DNA of 64,000 bases from Moniliella sp. 'wahieum' (Eukaryota; Basidiomycota; Moniliellomycetes; Moniliellales; Moniliellaceae). Positions 1 to 12,733 of the stretch are shown here, one piece after another. Made by a program: the position numbers and the translations under genes. The notes beneath the pieces are model-generated. The model worked only from the letters and a program-made list of their open reading frames with translations, had not been told where the DNA came from and did no database searches. Every line of letters begins with the position of its first letter. The stretch's first letter is position 1. The stretch lies in contig RSEE01000022.1 in assembly GCA_003971905.1 (NCBI GenBank), positions 496,001 to 560,000 on the forward strand, given 5' to 3'.

Positions 1-3000
1 AACCAATATCGATCGCAGACGCAGGAGCATCCGAGCCCGTATCTTGCATCCAGAGGAGACTGGCCTGGGCAGGTGTGGGGCCCAACCCCCACAATGTTTC
101 CAGGTCGGCATTGCGTTCCGCAGCGACCGCCTGCCATGCAGCAGAAAAAATGCGCGACTCGTGCGAAGTCAAACCCGACGCCAATGCACTTGCGACAAAA
201 CTGCTCACGCACGGCGTCGTCATCACTTCTTCGGGGGAAGGGGGCGTACCCACTGGCCGCTGACGCGCCAAACGGGCACGCGAAATATACAACGCGTCCA
301 AAAGAATCAGCATACGCTGCTTCCTGCGCTGGATACCGAGTTGCGGAGTAATCCTAGAGTATAAAGTCAGTCAGTTTTCCATAGCACATCTCAAAAGATG
401 ACAACGTACACTTGCGCAGCCACCCATCCACGGAGCATATGTTGCACAGCACACCCGAACGTCAGGGCCGCTGGGAGAGCACGGAGGAGCAATTTGGCAT
501 CCTTCACGGGGGCAGGGGCAGGGGAAGGGCTGGGCGAAGCCGAAGTCGAAGTCGAGGAGGGAACCCCCGCCACTTGGGGTGCGACCGAGACAGAGTCAAG
601 CACACCATACATGCTCAAATCGTGCCAGTCATCCTTCTTCTTCCCTCCTAACACCTGCGACGGGAACCACGCCAACGGAGAGGATTGTCTTTGCCTCTCC
701 AACAGAGACGCAGCGATAGACCAGTCCCGACGGGTGATCTTGTGGAGGTAGATGCACACCACACTCTCAAGGAATTGCACCACCTCACTTGCCGATGCCG
801 TGTCCACGTCCAGCGTTTCCTCTCCACCCATAGAAGTTGGAGGAGGGAGGCTGGGCAGATCTGAGTCTCTCGAATGCACCAGCGTAGCCAGGGCGAAGGA
901 CTGCACCAGGTCCGCGTGCGCCGAAGCCACGTCCCCGCTTAGCTCACCAGGAGAACGCAAAAAGTCCGAAGCTAACCCCCATAGTTGAGGAGAGTCATAA
1001 AAGTCTTGTGCACACGTTCCACCCATAATCTGAGAATCGAGACGACAGCTAGTTGCACACTGGCTGGGGTGGGCGATGGCGCGGTCGTTGTCGCAGGCCG
1101 TGCAGGGGCTGCTGTCCAAAGCGGAAAGAAAGGAGGGGTGGTCGTCTCGGTAGCATGATGGGCATGTTGGAACCGAGCAACGAGCAATTGGAAAAATTGC
1201 ACCCCCGTGCAAAGGGAACGATATGTGTCGATAAAGATTTGTTGCAAAGCAAGGGTGTCGAGACGTAACTTAGCAGGCGATGTAGCGGGCATTCGGGATT
1301 CCTGGTTGGTCACCACGGCGGGTAAATGTGAAACTCCCAACACCATTAGATCGACTTCAAGCAGGTCAGTGACAATTGAACAATGGAAATGTGAGGTGAA
1401 CAGGGTCTTACGTACCAAGACGGTCGAGGGAAGCAAACTTGACCTCAACATGTACCGTCACCTGGTGGGAGATGGCAGAACGCGTAGGCTGGCGGAAGGA
1501 AGACGAGCGCGAGTGCCGCTTGACTCCAATCTCGAGGTCTTGCGAAACACGGCGCGCAGCCTTGGAGGATCGCGAACGAAGGGGGCTGGTCGGCGTAGTG
1601 GCGCCGAGTTGGGGTCCTCATCTTCGACCCCAATGGGGCGAAGTGTCAAGGATGAGTCCACCACCAAGTCACCCACATTACGCCGCAAAGTATCCCCAGG
1701 ACCAAAGAGGTCGCCCCATCCACTACCAAAAGAGAGAGAGGTGAGCGTGGCAATCGTCGCTCGGGGAATAGAAAGGGCCCCATCCAAAGATCCCTCCAGA
1801 TGCAAGCCGAGACCCGGTACAAGCGCAGGGATGGACTGGGTCCGTGGGATGGGCTGGGACATGTCCGCGACCGAAAGGAGCGGAACGGGCGACGTAGTAA
1901 GTAGAGGGAGGGTCGCATTCGCTTCCACATATGCGGGTAAAGTCGATTTTTCCAAAGGACCGGTAGAGGAAGGGGGTTCAACATCGAATGAGCGCTGGAG
2001 AAAGTGTGCCAACACCCCATCCGACACGGGCGGATCCGGGGTTTGCCCCCATGAGGCAAACAGAGCCCGATACTCTGGCCGGAGTGGGGCCACAGGAGTG
2101 TAAGGTGCTGTGGGACGTGCAGCGAGGATGGTAATTCTGTCGGCTTGCTTCGGGCTAAGAGACACTTTGGGGTCATCTGCCGCCTCAGTCGGGTGCAACA
2201 AAAGGGCGTCCCCAAAGAATGGGATCGGGGCAATTGCTGTTCCGCTGGGAAGGCGTGCATACGCGCGTACTTGCACCTCGGGAGGGCCGAGGGCGGGAAG
2301 TAAAGGCCGATCCAGTGCGAGCTCAGTGAATCCAAGACGCTCCAAGGCAGGAGCCCAACCACGCGTTACGCGATTCTGATCTCCGGGACTAATAAAGCGC
2401 CACGCCGAGTCCAAGCGCGCCACAGGCGAGAGCAGATGGCGGCTGCCACCGCTGCCCACCCGATGTGGTCCCCATACGTTTGAAGGTAGGTTGTCACGGC
2501 GATCCAATGACGCAGCACCTTGGCACGTACGCGAGCGTCAGATTCCCCACTGCCCAAGGGTGCAGGAGAAAGGAGTTGGTCCAAGCAGGCCTTGGTGAGG
2601 GGATGGACTTGCGTTGACGACCACGAAAGGAAACGTCTTCCAGCACGGGAGGTAAGCAGCGCGCCCACATCCGCATACGGAACCAGAAACTCCTGCCAAC
2701 TCCACATGCCAGGCTTGGACTTGTTCAGCTACCTCAGTCGGGTCAAGGATATAACGAGCTCGGGGGGGAAGTGCCCCTGCACAAGGGAGAGAGATCAGGG
2801 CGCTCTTGCACCTTGGGGGAAGTCATGGGGGAGGGCGCCCGCGAAGCGCTCCTGGATTGCAGCTCAGCTACCAATGCAGTGATGGTGTCAATAGGAGCGT
2901 TTGTCCCGGTAGCGCGTGCTGCGTGCACTCCCACATCTTGCAGGCTTTGTAGCATAGCAGATTGATACCGCTGCGGGATGAGCTCCGGGGTAAGGAGCGT

Positions 3001-4968
3001 GAGGAGAACCTGTACTCGATTTCCTGCCTTGAATGCAGTAGTGGAAGCAGATGATCCAGTTTCGACCATGGCTGAGTTGAGCACACTCAGATGTCCAGCC
3101 AACGAACCAAGCACCTGCAGGGACGCCTCCGGGCCCCGAGAAAGAGAAGCGACCCACAGGGCGCGGGCAAATTCGGCAACCTGAGACTCTTCATCAGTGG
3201 CGGAGACGGACTGAAGCTGGGTGGCAAACATAAACTCATGTGCGAGTGCAGTAAGAGTACCCTTCTCCACTCGTCCAGCCCAAGTGCCAGGGTCCTCTTG
3301 TGCACTGGAAAGGTCGAGATCACCATGCTTCCCTGGCTGGTGCCAACGCGGAGGGCCCTCAGGCAGTCGTACCGAAGAACTGGAAAGAGACGCATGCGAG
3401 TTGCTCCTCTCTCTTGTATCATGAGATAGCAAATGCACATTCCCCGTAGGGCTTTGGTTGCGCGAATTTGAAGTCAAGGCCAGGGTCTTGAGTGTGTCCG
3501 GAAGGGAGTGGGAAAGCAATGAACCAGTTGAGTCTTCTCGTTGCGGGGGAAGGGGGCGTGAGGAGCTGGATGAGGAGGAAATTGGAATCGGGATTGGGAG
3601 TGGAGTGGAGACGTTTGACCCCGCCTCAGATGGGGGAAAGAGGGCACGCACTTCGTCCGCAACACTCGAAGGCAGTTTGTACATGCACAAGTTTCCATCC
3701 GCAGCTGGACCTTATAAGGCTTCCACGGTTTCTTTTCTTTCGATCCCTTTTCAGGAGTATAAGATGTCTGGCTACTCTTGGATAAGAAGCCCTGCAGCTG
3801 CACCCCGGGGGGTAGCTCAGCTACTCCACCTAGAGATGAAGGGTAGACTGGTGTCGGAGAGCGTGTTCCCGCACTTCCGGGTCGTTGAGGTGGGAAAAAG
3901 CGCGGACGGCTGAGGGGAAGGGCAGGCGATAGCGGCCGTTTTGAAGGCGAGCCAGGTGAGGGGCCACCTTGCACCCCAGAAACAACAGCCGTAGCAGACG
4001 AAGAGGAAGGGAAAGCGCCTGCCGGGTAATGAGGGTGCGCTGAGGGCGCATCGAGGACAACTTGCGGGATACCCATGGCACTCGCAGCACCAAAAGGTCC
4101 GGATTGCCCCGATTGCGAGGGCGAGCCAAACGAGTCAGAGACGGAGAACGAGAATGACTCAGATGCCGTTCGCAGAGGCGAAGGTGCGCGTGCATACTCC
4201 GCCTCAGTGTCCTTGTCCTTCTCCTTGTCCCGCTTGCTCAACCCAAAAGGTAGGCGGGAAGGCTTGCGCGTGTGGCCAGTCTCCGTTGAGTCCCGCCGAG
4301 ACCTAAACTTGTGAGGTGAGAGTGATGAAGTTTTCCCACCAGGCAAGAGGCGAGGGAGGGGGCTGACCCTCCCTGTTGGCGTGGGCCCGGTTGGAGCCGA
4401 GGGCATTGAAGGCATACCCGGTAGCGAGCCCATTTGGGTGTCACTCGATGCCTGGCTGCTGGGACTGGGGGCTTGGATGGGAGAAGGGGAAGGACCGCGG
4501 GGAGGGACGGGTACCGTCATCCTTGTCGCCTGGAAAGGGCGAGCAGGCTGGGGTTGAAGAGAAGACCGTCCCACCCTGCGGGAGGAGGGGTGGGAGAAGC
4601 AAGGGGCAATTGGTCATCGCTGGGATGTGGGTTCAAAAGCGGGGGGTTGAGGTGGGCGCCCGGGACTGGGGACACGGCGGGGGAGGAAGCGGGCGAAGGG
4701 GAGGCGGCGCGCTGCACGAAGTAGTCGCGGTTGGAGCGCGGAGCAGGAGCCTCGCGCAGGTTGCTATGCGAGAGTGACTTGAAGGGAGCCAGGGCAGGGT
4801 GGCCACCGGCATGGGAGGAGGGGTGCTGGATGGGCTGGTCGGGGGCCGCGCTGGGCTGGTCGGAGTGCTGCTGCTCGGGGGAGGATGGCGGGGCGCTGAC
4901 TGGCTTGGCTTGCGTGGGCGGAGGAAGAAGCCGAAGGAGCGCGAGGACTCGGCGGGAGCGCTGGGCAT
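1..4968 (-). CDS. Ras-family guanine nucleotide exchange factor with PH domain (3' end outside window)
   Basis: Protein that probably loads GTP on a Ras-like GTPase at the membrane. From the N-terminus: a Pro/Ser-rich low-complexity region (about 4968-3850), a PH-like strand pattern with WKPYKVQLR followed by LCMYKLP (about 3790-3660), a helical region, a CDC25-type catalytic domain starting at LDPTEVAEQVQAWH (about 2740) with HWIAVTTYLQTYGDHIGW and a later PIPFFGD motif (about 2240), then a RasGEF_N-like segment IFIDTYRSLCTGVQFF with LLVARF (about 1230-1160) and LRLWVER. An intron lies at 1355-1415 and another at about 354-411; the last exon (353 down to 1) starts at ITPQLGIQRRKQRM and continues past the window. 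Start chosen at MPSAPAESSRSFGFF because the upstream GC-rich frame has no conserved features; this is uncertain. At least two frame breaks (near 3,700 and 1,600) look like single-base losses. The catalytic domain precedes the N-motif, which is the reverse of yeast Cdc25. Confidence 0.72.
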
Positions 4969-6496
4969 GGCGGCGACGGAGAGGGGGGGGAGGGGAGGGG
5001 GGCGGGGACAGAGGAGCCGGAGACGAGACAGCGGCAGCAACGGGTGTGGCGTGGCGGAGCGTCGCGTCTGCGGGCGAGGAGGAGGGAGGAGGGGGCGGGC
5101 AGGTGGCGGTGGTGGTAGGCGTGGCGATGGGATGCTTCTGCTGGGCTGCGCTTGGTGCTGGTGCTGCTGGCCGCCTGCTGCCGCCTGCCGCGCCCTGCCG
5201 CACCTCGCTTCGGGCCAGCCAGGGCGCGCCGCACGCACAGCAGCGCAGTGTCCGCGGAGTGGCACCCGCTGCGCTGCCCTCGCACGGCGCCAGCCGCCTG
5301 CGCCGCGCGCTGCGCTGCAGGGGAGGCGCGTCGCTGCTGTCGCGGGCCGGCTGATCAGCAGGCACAGCCCCTGTGCCGCCCCTTGGCCCTGACGCAGACG
5401 TGGAACGTGGAAGCTGGGTAGGGTTGTGCCTGTCTCCGGCCGCCAGCGCAGCCCAGCGCAGGCCACGAGCCAGCCTGCCCAGAACCCTGCCCACCGGCAA
5501 CCCCAGATCATCCATTTCGATCAGCGCTCCATATCCAATGTGCCCTGGTCCTGCATCGGTGTGTGTGCAATGTTCAAACTAGTCACGAGTCACCGGTCGC
5601 CGTACTAGTCACGCTAGTCACCGGGCATTACCTAACTGTGATAGTCACCTACTAGTTACTGTGGCCATGTGCCCATCATGGTCCCTTGACCAAGGCAGCC
5701 TGACCGGTGCCCACCTGCCCAACCTGCCCAACCTGCCCAACCTGCCCAACCTCGCGCCTGGCCCGCATACCTCTGTTCTTCCACCCCTGTAGTCATGTCC
5801 CCGTGACATTGACATGTGACAGATCGCCCAGGGTCATCCAGTCCCAGGGTCGCCACCTGTCATGCAGGTGATGTCACCACTCAGGCGGAGCTCAGCTGGC
5901 GCCTGTACCTCCCGGTCCTCGGTCATGCATGCAACGGGGACTTCCACTGTGGAGCCTGTGGGTGAAGCGCATATTATAGGGCAGTAGTAGCGTAAGCAAT
6001 CGATCGCAAGAAGGGCGTGGGGGGTAGAAAGCAGGGGGGATGTAGGTGAAGGCTATGAGTCGCTGGCTTACGTGCTAATAGCCACGTGTAAAACACGTCA
6101 ACAACAATCTTCCGAGTCGGATCATCGATCCTCGATCATCGGTCATCGATTAACGCAAGTGCTCCACCAGGCTCCACCCTGTGCCTCACCACACGTCTTC
6201 AAGTTTCAAGCTAGTCACCGTCACAACGATTACGGTGATGATGAGCTTTATATCTCTCTTCGGCATCCACATCTGGACCCAAATTCACAGCTTCCGCCGA
6301 TCCTATCTACGACTTCAACATTACTACCTGTATGACTCTCTGCACCATAATCGCTGTAAAATGCGAAGCGAATCAAAAGTTCCCTTGATGTATGGTCGTC
6401 TCCCACAGTGTAGATCAATCAGTCTCTACCCCGAAGGTGTCTCAATTCCGGATACAGAGACATTGGCTCTATTCGAGCAGTAATAGGACGCATGGC
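4969..6496. other. Intergenic region with short repeats
   Basis: The first part is very GC-rich and is probably promoter and 5' leader of the RasGEF gene. At 5578-5660 there is a cluster of GTCAC words (AGTCACGAGTCACCGGTCGC and similar). At 5711-5752 the 9-base unit ACCTGCCCA is repeated about four and a half times. At 6120-6155 ATCATCGATC-type words recur. No gene is convincing here; an open stretch at 6181-6483 lacks recognisable features. Confidence 0.6.
5417..5426 (+). promoter_or_regulatory. TAGGGTT (telobox/Tbf1-like) element upstream of the RasGEF gene
   Basis: GGTAGGGTTG, about 450 bases upstream of the chosen RasGEF start. The same ten bases occur upstream of the KGD1 gene and, inverted, upstream of the CNT gene. 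Functional role is inferred from recurrence only. Confidence 0.45.
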
Positions 6497-8805
6497 ATGT
6501 GACAGCAACATACGGAGAGATGGGGAAAGGATGAGGATCATATTCATGGAGAACTAAGGAGGCGATGTAGATGTACCTTGGAGAAGATAATATGTGAGTT
6601 GTTGAGTCAAACGGAGAAAGGAGAGAGCGTAGATAAAGGGAAAACAGGGGGTTTTAGGACAAATCAGGTTCCAGCAAACCTGGTGACTATGTATGTGTGA
6701 TCAGATGGGTCTGATCCCTACTACTATAGACAGTATGCAGTGCTACACAAGAGGGACGCCTTGTGATGGGGCTGGGACGCCAACAGCAAGCTATCTCCCA
6801 CAGTGTCGCTGACAGCTATATAGAAGGGAAAGAGCATAGGTCAAACAGTCTCTAAGTATACTAGGCAGGATCTACAAGGAACATACTGTCAACACAAAGA
6901 AAGGAAACAAGTGAACGAACCCTGCAGCCCTCGCATCAACGAGGAAAACATCAGAGACCAGCGTGAAGAGGGATGAAGTCCCCCCTCAGGACCTTATCGC
7001 CAAGAGAGCCATGTGAGCAAGAAAAACAAGAAGAAGCGTATACAAAGGAAGAGGGGTTCTCCGCCCCCATCGTCATAGGAACGAGGAAGCATGGGAGGAG
7101 AGCCTCTTAGCGAAAATGGGACGCTCACATTATCACGAAGTCCATCTCAGAGGTCATTTGCTTACAAGACCTATTAGTAAGTATGAACCATTCAAAGCAG
7201 AATAAAGGCAGAAACTGGATGATGGATCGCCTGCGGGCCGTATACAAATGGGATGCAATCCAGGTCGCGCAGATCGAAGGAAACAAGCCCATTTTTGATA
7301 TATGAAGACGCACACAAATGCCAACGCTTACACGTGAACCCAGCCCGATCTTGAGGTAAACACAACCCAGGCAATAAGGGGAGGGAGGTTGTACAGTCAC
7401 GCCCGGATCGCCTATTATACTGCTCCCACAGTCCAGCGTGACAGTTGCGCTAGTTATCTTACGCTGAACTGATGACAACAGAGCCACAATTATGGCGTCC
7501 AACTCTATAGACATCGCGAATGAAACCACAACCAATGATTGGATCCCGAAATGATGAGGGACAGAAGACCACTACAGGCTTAAAAGTCCAAAGGTACGCC
7601 GGGCGCGTGGAGTAAGATCGAGAAGACGCAAATGTGCATCTTGCAACAATAATACGGCAGGCGATGAGGCCTGAGTCAGTCTGTGTACATGGTGATCTTT
7701 TATAGCCTCAAGAACATCCAAGGCACGCAGGTGTTCACATCTTGAACAGAAAATACAGAAAAGAGCATAAGATGATAACGCATGCGAAAAGGTATACCTT
7801 GTAAAAACAATAATGGAACTCTGTCAGCGACTTTGATTCAATAGACACATCAAACTGATGCACTCAACTTGAAGATAAAGGGCACCTGTACAGTACATGG
7901 TGCTTGTTACCCCGTTCCATACCGGCGATGGACCAAAGCACTTGTACAAGATGGTCAAGCAGGAAAAAGTAAATTCAAGTATAATAGCCAAGTAATATAT
8001 GGCACTGACGATCGCCTGTAAGCGACAGTACTATAACCATATGAAAACCGGCCGTCTGTTCAACGTTCCAGCCGTCCATTTTCTGTATATGTCGAGGGGG
8101 AATACTCAAACATCAAAAAGGAGACTAGTCGGGTCGGTTTACCAACAGCGAGTTGAAAACGGTGTAGCGGATGATGTGCAGGCCAGAAACGTCACAGGCA
8201 CAACAGTATTACCCACTGAGAGCGCGTTAATATCTTAACACAGTATGCTACGCATGTACCGTAGAACATCCACGAATCGTACAGGAAAGCGTATGCGGCT
8301 ATATATCAGTAGGTGGCCAACGATGTGATAGGGGAGGAGGGGAAGGCAATGCGCGGCCACCCCTCTAACCCCCACCTCTTAATAAATCTCAACTCACGGT
8401 GAAGTGCCGACTTGCCTAGAAATCTTCTCAGCAAGGCGCCACAGCACAACCTCTCATCCTTGCCCACTACAGCAGATCATGTCGCCAAAAAATATATCTT
8501 GTCATGGGGGGAGTCCCGAGGTGGGACCCAGCCCTGCATCACTTTAGGGGTACACACCCTTGGACAGCCAATCGGAGCCACGTTGTCGGGATCATATTCA
8601 CCTCTGATCACACTTCTACTAGTCGTCACCAGGTTGATTGATCCCTGATTTGATCTAGGAACTGTTTTCCCCCTTTGACTAGCTCCCCTTTCCTTCGCGG
8701 TGTGACTTAGCTCGCATGCTCTTCTTCTCCGAGGCATATATCCCTCGCCCTCTTTCCACTCGATGAATATAATCCTCATCCTTCCCCCATCTCCATCTCC
8801 TGTTA
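6497..8805. mobile_element. Candidate TIR element, about 2.3 kb, degenerate
   Basis: A segment of roughly 210 bases at about 6510-6730 recurs in inverted orientation at about 8570-8800. Shared blocks, in the same order, include GGATGAGGATYATATTCAT, GGAGAAGA, a GGGAAAACAG block, CAAATCAGG, AACCTGGTGAC and GTGTGATCAGA. The inner 1.8 kb is poorer in GC than the surroundings and carries no recognisable transposase; the longest open stretch (complement of 7125-7535) matches nothing I know. I could not find a clear target-site duplication. A related end (ACAGGAGATGGAGA followed by GATCATATTCATCGAG) occurs alone near 18,250-18,330 and a shorter piece near 37,620, so this is a dispersed family. It may be a non-autonomous DNA transposon, or two copies of a repeat that landed head to head. 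Confidence 0.45.
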
Positions 8806-10331
8806 CACGTACCTTAGGTCCTTCTTCAGATCCTGGGTGAACCGACCGGGTGTAGAGACGAGGGAAAGGCCCTTTAGTTTGGGTGGCTGCCTGCATGCAA
8901 AAACTGCAGCTTAGACTCTCCGAGACAGGAGCCCCGTACGTAGGTCGTCAGACTAATAGAAAAGAGGTCCAGGAGCTCCGGGGTAACGCTGTTCCCGGTG
9001 GCGTTACCAATTCGACGCGCTGTGCAGTAAGCGGAATCAGACGGAGTCCTAAAGACGAGCCAGCGCTATAAGTGCCTCATGCCACAGGTATAGTACAAAA
9101 AAAACCCCGCCGGCCAGTCTTGGGCCCCACAGGGGTTTCTCTTCAGGGTTGGTCGCCCAAATGGACATCGCAGTATGAAACCGACACCCCTCCGGCCGTG
9201 TTATTGACCTTTCCCACAAAATCAAGAAAAAATGCTGCGTCCTTTTCTTTATTGGTTGCAGATTCATGCTGTTGTTGATGGCCAACGCGCCTTGACAAAA
9301 ACATCATTTTCCCTCTGGTTATTTAGTACTACTAGTTGCAATAACAATACTAGATAGCAGGGCCGCAGTAGTTGCAACTGGCTCCATCTTGGTTCTCTCA
9401 TCTCTCAGTTGTTTTCCGCGTCAAGATCTTGTCTTTAGCTCGGTGACACGACGAGCACCCACACCTTTTTTGGATGGTGTATGCCTACCCTTCCCTCCTT
9501 ATAGCATAGAAGATGAGCATGACAGGAGTCAGCAAAGCCGCTGCATGGCGTTTCGCCCCGTCCGCACAGCGGAGATGAAGGGGCAAAAAGAAACGCATGT
9601 TATAGAGACCAATGATACAAAACTGCCACACAGAGCCTCACGGCCCCGTAACAGAAGATGGATGTGTGGGAGCTACTAACTGCTATGGTGTGTCCGGCCC
9701 CACCTCCACCTCTCACCGCTGGGTTTGGTCTACGAAAGTACTAGAGCTCTCCCTCGTACTTTATCGTTGCTTGTTGTCTCGCTCGAGCCCCGGCCATCGT
9801 TAATAGGCAGGGTAGCTTGGCTTCGATAGTGGGTGTTAGTAGTGGCAAACCGAAGAAGGGAATACACACATCCTCCCCTCTGTATGTTGTACTATACTGG
9901 GCAATGGCATTTTCATGTTATTTTTTGTCATCTCACACCCCTATACCAATGGTACTACGTCATAGGAACACCTGACGAATAGGTTCAATGATTGGGCATC
10001 CTATGTAAAAGGGATTCTCAAAAATTTTGACTATACCGTTGGTTGATAATACAGTCTGCTGGAGTGTGCCGGTCTTCCTCTCAAATCGCATGTCCTCTCA
10101 TCGATCACCCCGTACGTCCCCTTCGTATATACAGCCTCTCTCCCGTTTCGCAATGTAACTCTCTTGCATTTGTCCAGGCTGGCTAGCACAACTTTCCCTT
10201 GCTCTCTATTATGATCTAAAACCTCTACTTGCTACCCCCCTTGCATTCCTTCCAACCCAGTTAGTATAAGTATGCTCCCTTTGTATCTGTTCCATACACA
10301 GCGCTACAACTATCCCCCGTGTATCCCTTCC

Positions 10332-10412
10332 CAACCCGAGGAAGCGCGTGTGGATACGGATGGACGTGGTAGACATCGGAGCGGTGACCTTCTCCATTGG
10401 GAGCCAGTAGTC
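10332..10412 (+). repeat. Dispersed repeat family B, copy 1
   Basis: About 80 bases with the blocks ACCCGAGGAAGCGCGTGTGG, ACGGATGGACGTGGTAGACA and CTCCATTGGGAG. The second copy is at 38870-38938 with only a few differences. No coding capacity is evident. Confidence 0.6.
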
Positions 10413-10689
10413 AAATCCCGTCAGTGCCCAAGCATCTTGCCCGCTGCCTTGGTGGCATAATATCCTCGCGTCGTCAAAACCAAGGGGAAAACGGTTCTTG
10501 GGTGCACTCTTGGTACTTGACGTTCTTGTCGCGTTCTGCTTGCTCCAGCAGCCGAAGCAGTTCCTTTTCTCCCGGCGTTTCACAGGTCGCGCGGCGCTTC
10601 CGGTACCCTCAATAACCTTCACGTATGCCAATGACTTTTAGACCAAAAGATTTTGCCCAAAGGATGAAATACGCGCAGCTCGGCCTCTG

Positions 10690-10743
10690 TGTGAGATCTG
10701 AGATCTGAGATCTGATTGCATAGGGAGGATCTCAGATCTCACA
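10690..10743. repeat. Perfect 16-base inverted repeat made of AGATCT words
   Basis: The left arm TGTGAGATCTGAGATC (10690-10705) and the right arm GATCTCAGATCTCACA (10728-10743) are exact reverse complements with a 22-base spacer. The arms are themselves built from repeated GAGATCT words. Confidence 0.8.
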
Positions 10744-12208
10744 GATCTCGCAGGAGACTTGATCGAATAGACGAATTTTAGGGGGGCAAAAAACATGTGG
10801 CTGCTTCTTCCCTGCTCTAGAGTGAAAAACTACTAGTCACTAATCACGCGAGAGTCACATAGAACGAAGTGCCAGCCACCTATGGCGCACAGTAGGTTTT
10901 AGATGCGGTACAATATATACACTGCCATGGTACATGGTACATGAGAAACACGGAGGATCGATGATCGATGGTACATGGTACCACAGCGACTAGTGACTGT
11001 TTAAGTGAACGTTATATACGAACGCTCGTTGCGAGGTTCAGGCGGAGCCAGCGCTCAGACGCTCAGGCTGAACGCGCCGAACGTTGGACCCTGCAGGTAC
11101 CAAGAACTGAGTTGAACGTGTTGAACCGTTGAACCCTGTTGAACGTTAAACGTTAAACGTTGAGCCACTACAAGGCCCAAGGCACGGGCGCCACATTTGC
11201 TTTCAAGGGGGGGAATGATTACCATGGCATGCATGATGCGTTATGCGTGATGCATGACTGACGGAAATGGCCGTGGGGTGATCTATGTGATTTGGGGATG
11301 ATGCTACCGCCGCATAGCGGAAGTGACGGGCAAATATCGGGATTTTAGCCGGTGTTGTCCCGGCCCGGCAGAACGGCAGTCCGCATATTCAGCGAACCAA
11401 CCTGCCAAGCCCGGTGGCCACGGGTCTTGTGTTTCACGGCAAATCGCGGTCGTTCGCTAGAACGTTAGGCGCTAGGCGCCGGGAAGAAAGTGTCACATGT
11501 CACATTCCGCCAATACACACCACAGGCGCGAAGCGGTGCTCCCTCAGGGGGGCTTCTGCAAGGAATATGGTTTGGAGAGGAACGAGCTATAGCAGGCTGT
11601 ATTAATAGCCGTGGGGGCTGTCTGTACTTATAGCCCCGAATAGGCCCTCCAGAGCTGTTTCCCCCCAAACTGCCTTCAAGCGTCAAGCTTCAAGCTAGTC
11701 AAGCTTCAAGTATCATGCAATCATGCATCATCATGCACATCATGTTTCATGCCACATTATGCACATGAGTATGATGCGTGACAGCGGTTACACTATAGCG
11801 GTTCGCTACCGAACATCAGACATATATTGAGCACTCCTGTGCTTTATGTGAAAGGCCACAGAGAAAAGAGCCGGTTGTATGGATGGCATCAGGAGGTATT
11901 GCATTAATTAGCACTCAACATGAGCATGAACGTTCAGTTGAACGACGTTGAACTATATATATCGCCGCGAGAGGCTAGGGAATATTCCAGCCCTCGCCAG
12001 CAGGAAAGCGGAAGGAATGCGCCGAAAGAACCCGCGCGCTCGGGCTCCCAACCGGCGCTACTAGCTACTACTCCAGGGTGGCACCACACTTGCTGTATCA
12101 TGCAACCGTCTAAAGCCATGCACCACGGGGCATGTGTGGGTTGCCAGACTTTTTTCGGGCAAGTTTAAATTTGTTGAAAAACAGGCCATCAACAGGGTGC
12201 AGCTAGCA

Positions 12209-12275
12209 AATCACCAGGTCACTGATCACCGATCACCGATCACCGACCACTAGTCACTAGTCACTGGATCACCAT
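12209..12275. repeat. Run of GATCACC and CACTAGT words
   Basis: GATCACC repeats three times and is followed by ACTAGTC repeats. Similar runs are seen at 5578-5660, 21481-21505, 26334-26350, 37330-37365 and 47285-47311. Confidence 0.75.
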
Positions 12276-12733
12276 AGCCACTCGTACTGTGTCCTGATCA
12301 CCATTTGGACTCGTACTCACTGGTCAATCTCACGTCGACTGGTTTACTGCTTGTGACATGTGAGGTACCGGGTACTGAGTGTACTGGGTATAGGTCCGAC
12401 TGACTGAGTACTGGTGTACATGTCGCTTCTGTCACATATCACATGTGGGGGAGCAGTGCAGGGTCGAGGACAGTGTCTCAGGAACACGTCTCTTTCTCGC
12501 TGGGTTACGCAATATCGATTTTTCTTCCAACCTAGTTAAGCCGCTCAGGGGTTTGGGACTCTTTGCAACGGAGGAGAGCTAATTGGCTGCTCACGCGCTC
12601 ATGCGCTCGCTAGTCACTAATGAAAAACTGCAGCACGAAAAAGACTCGGAAGGTTTCCTTTTTGATTGCGTGGCGGGATGTGTCCACCTGGGAACCTGGG
12701 TGGGTATATATCTCTTACCCTTCCGAGTGAACG

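Larger units (their letters stand above)
8806..12733. other. Long intergenic region, repeat-rich
   Basis: No gene found in about 3.9 kb. It holds: a member of dispersed family B at 10332-10412; the AGATCT hairpin at 10690-10743; runs of GTTGAAC and GTTAAAC words at 11105-11165; ATGCATGAT words at 11225-11260 and 11715-11770; CTTCAAGC words at 11676-11712; and GATCACC/CACTAGT runs at 12209-12275. A TATA-like TATATATC lies near 12704, just upstream of the permease gene. Scattered open frames here are short and not conserved in appearance. Confidence 0.6.

Noticed and set aside
8477-8896. 139-residue minus-strand frame
   Set aside because: It lies inside the inverted-repeat end of the candidate TIR element and is not coding in the other copy.
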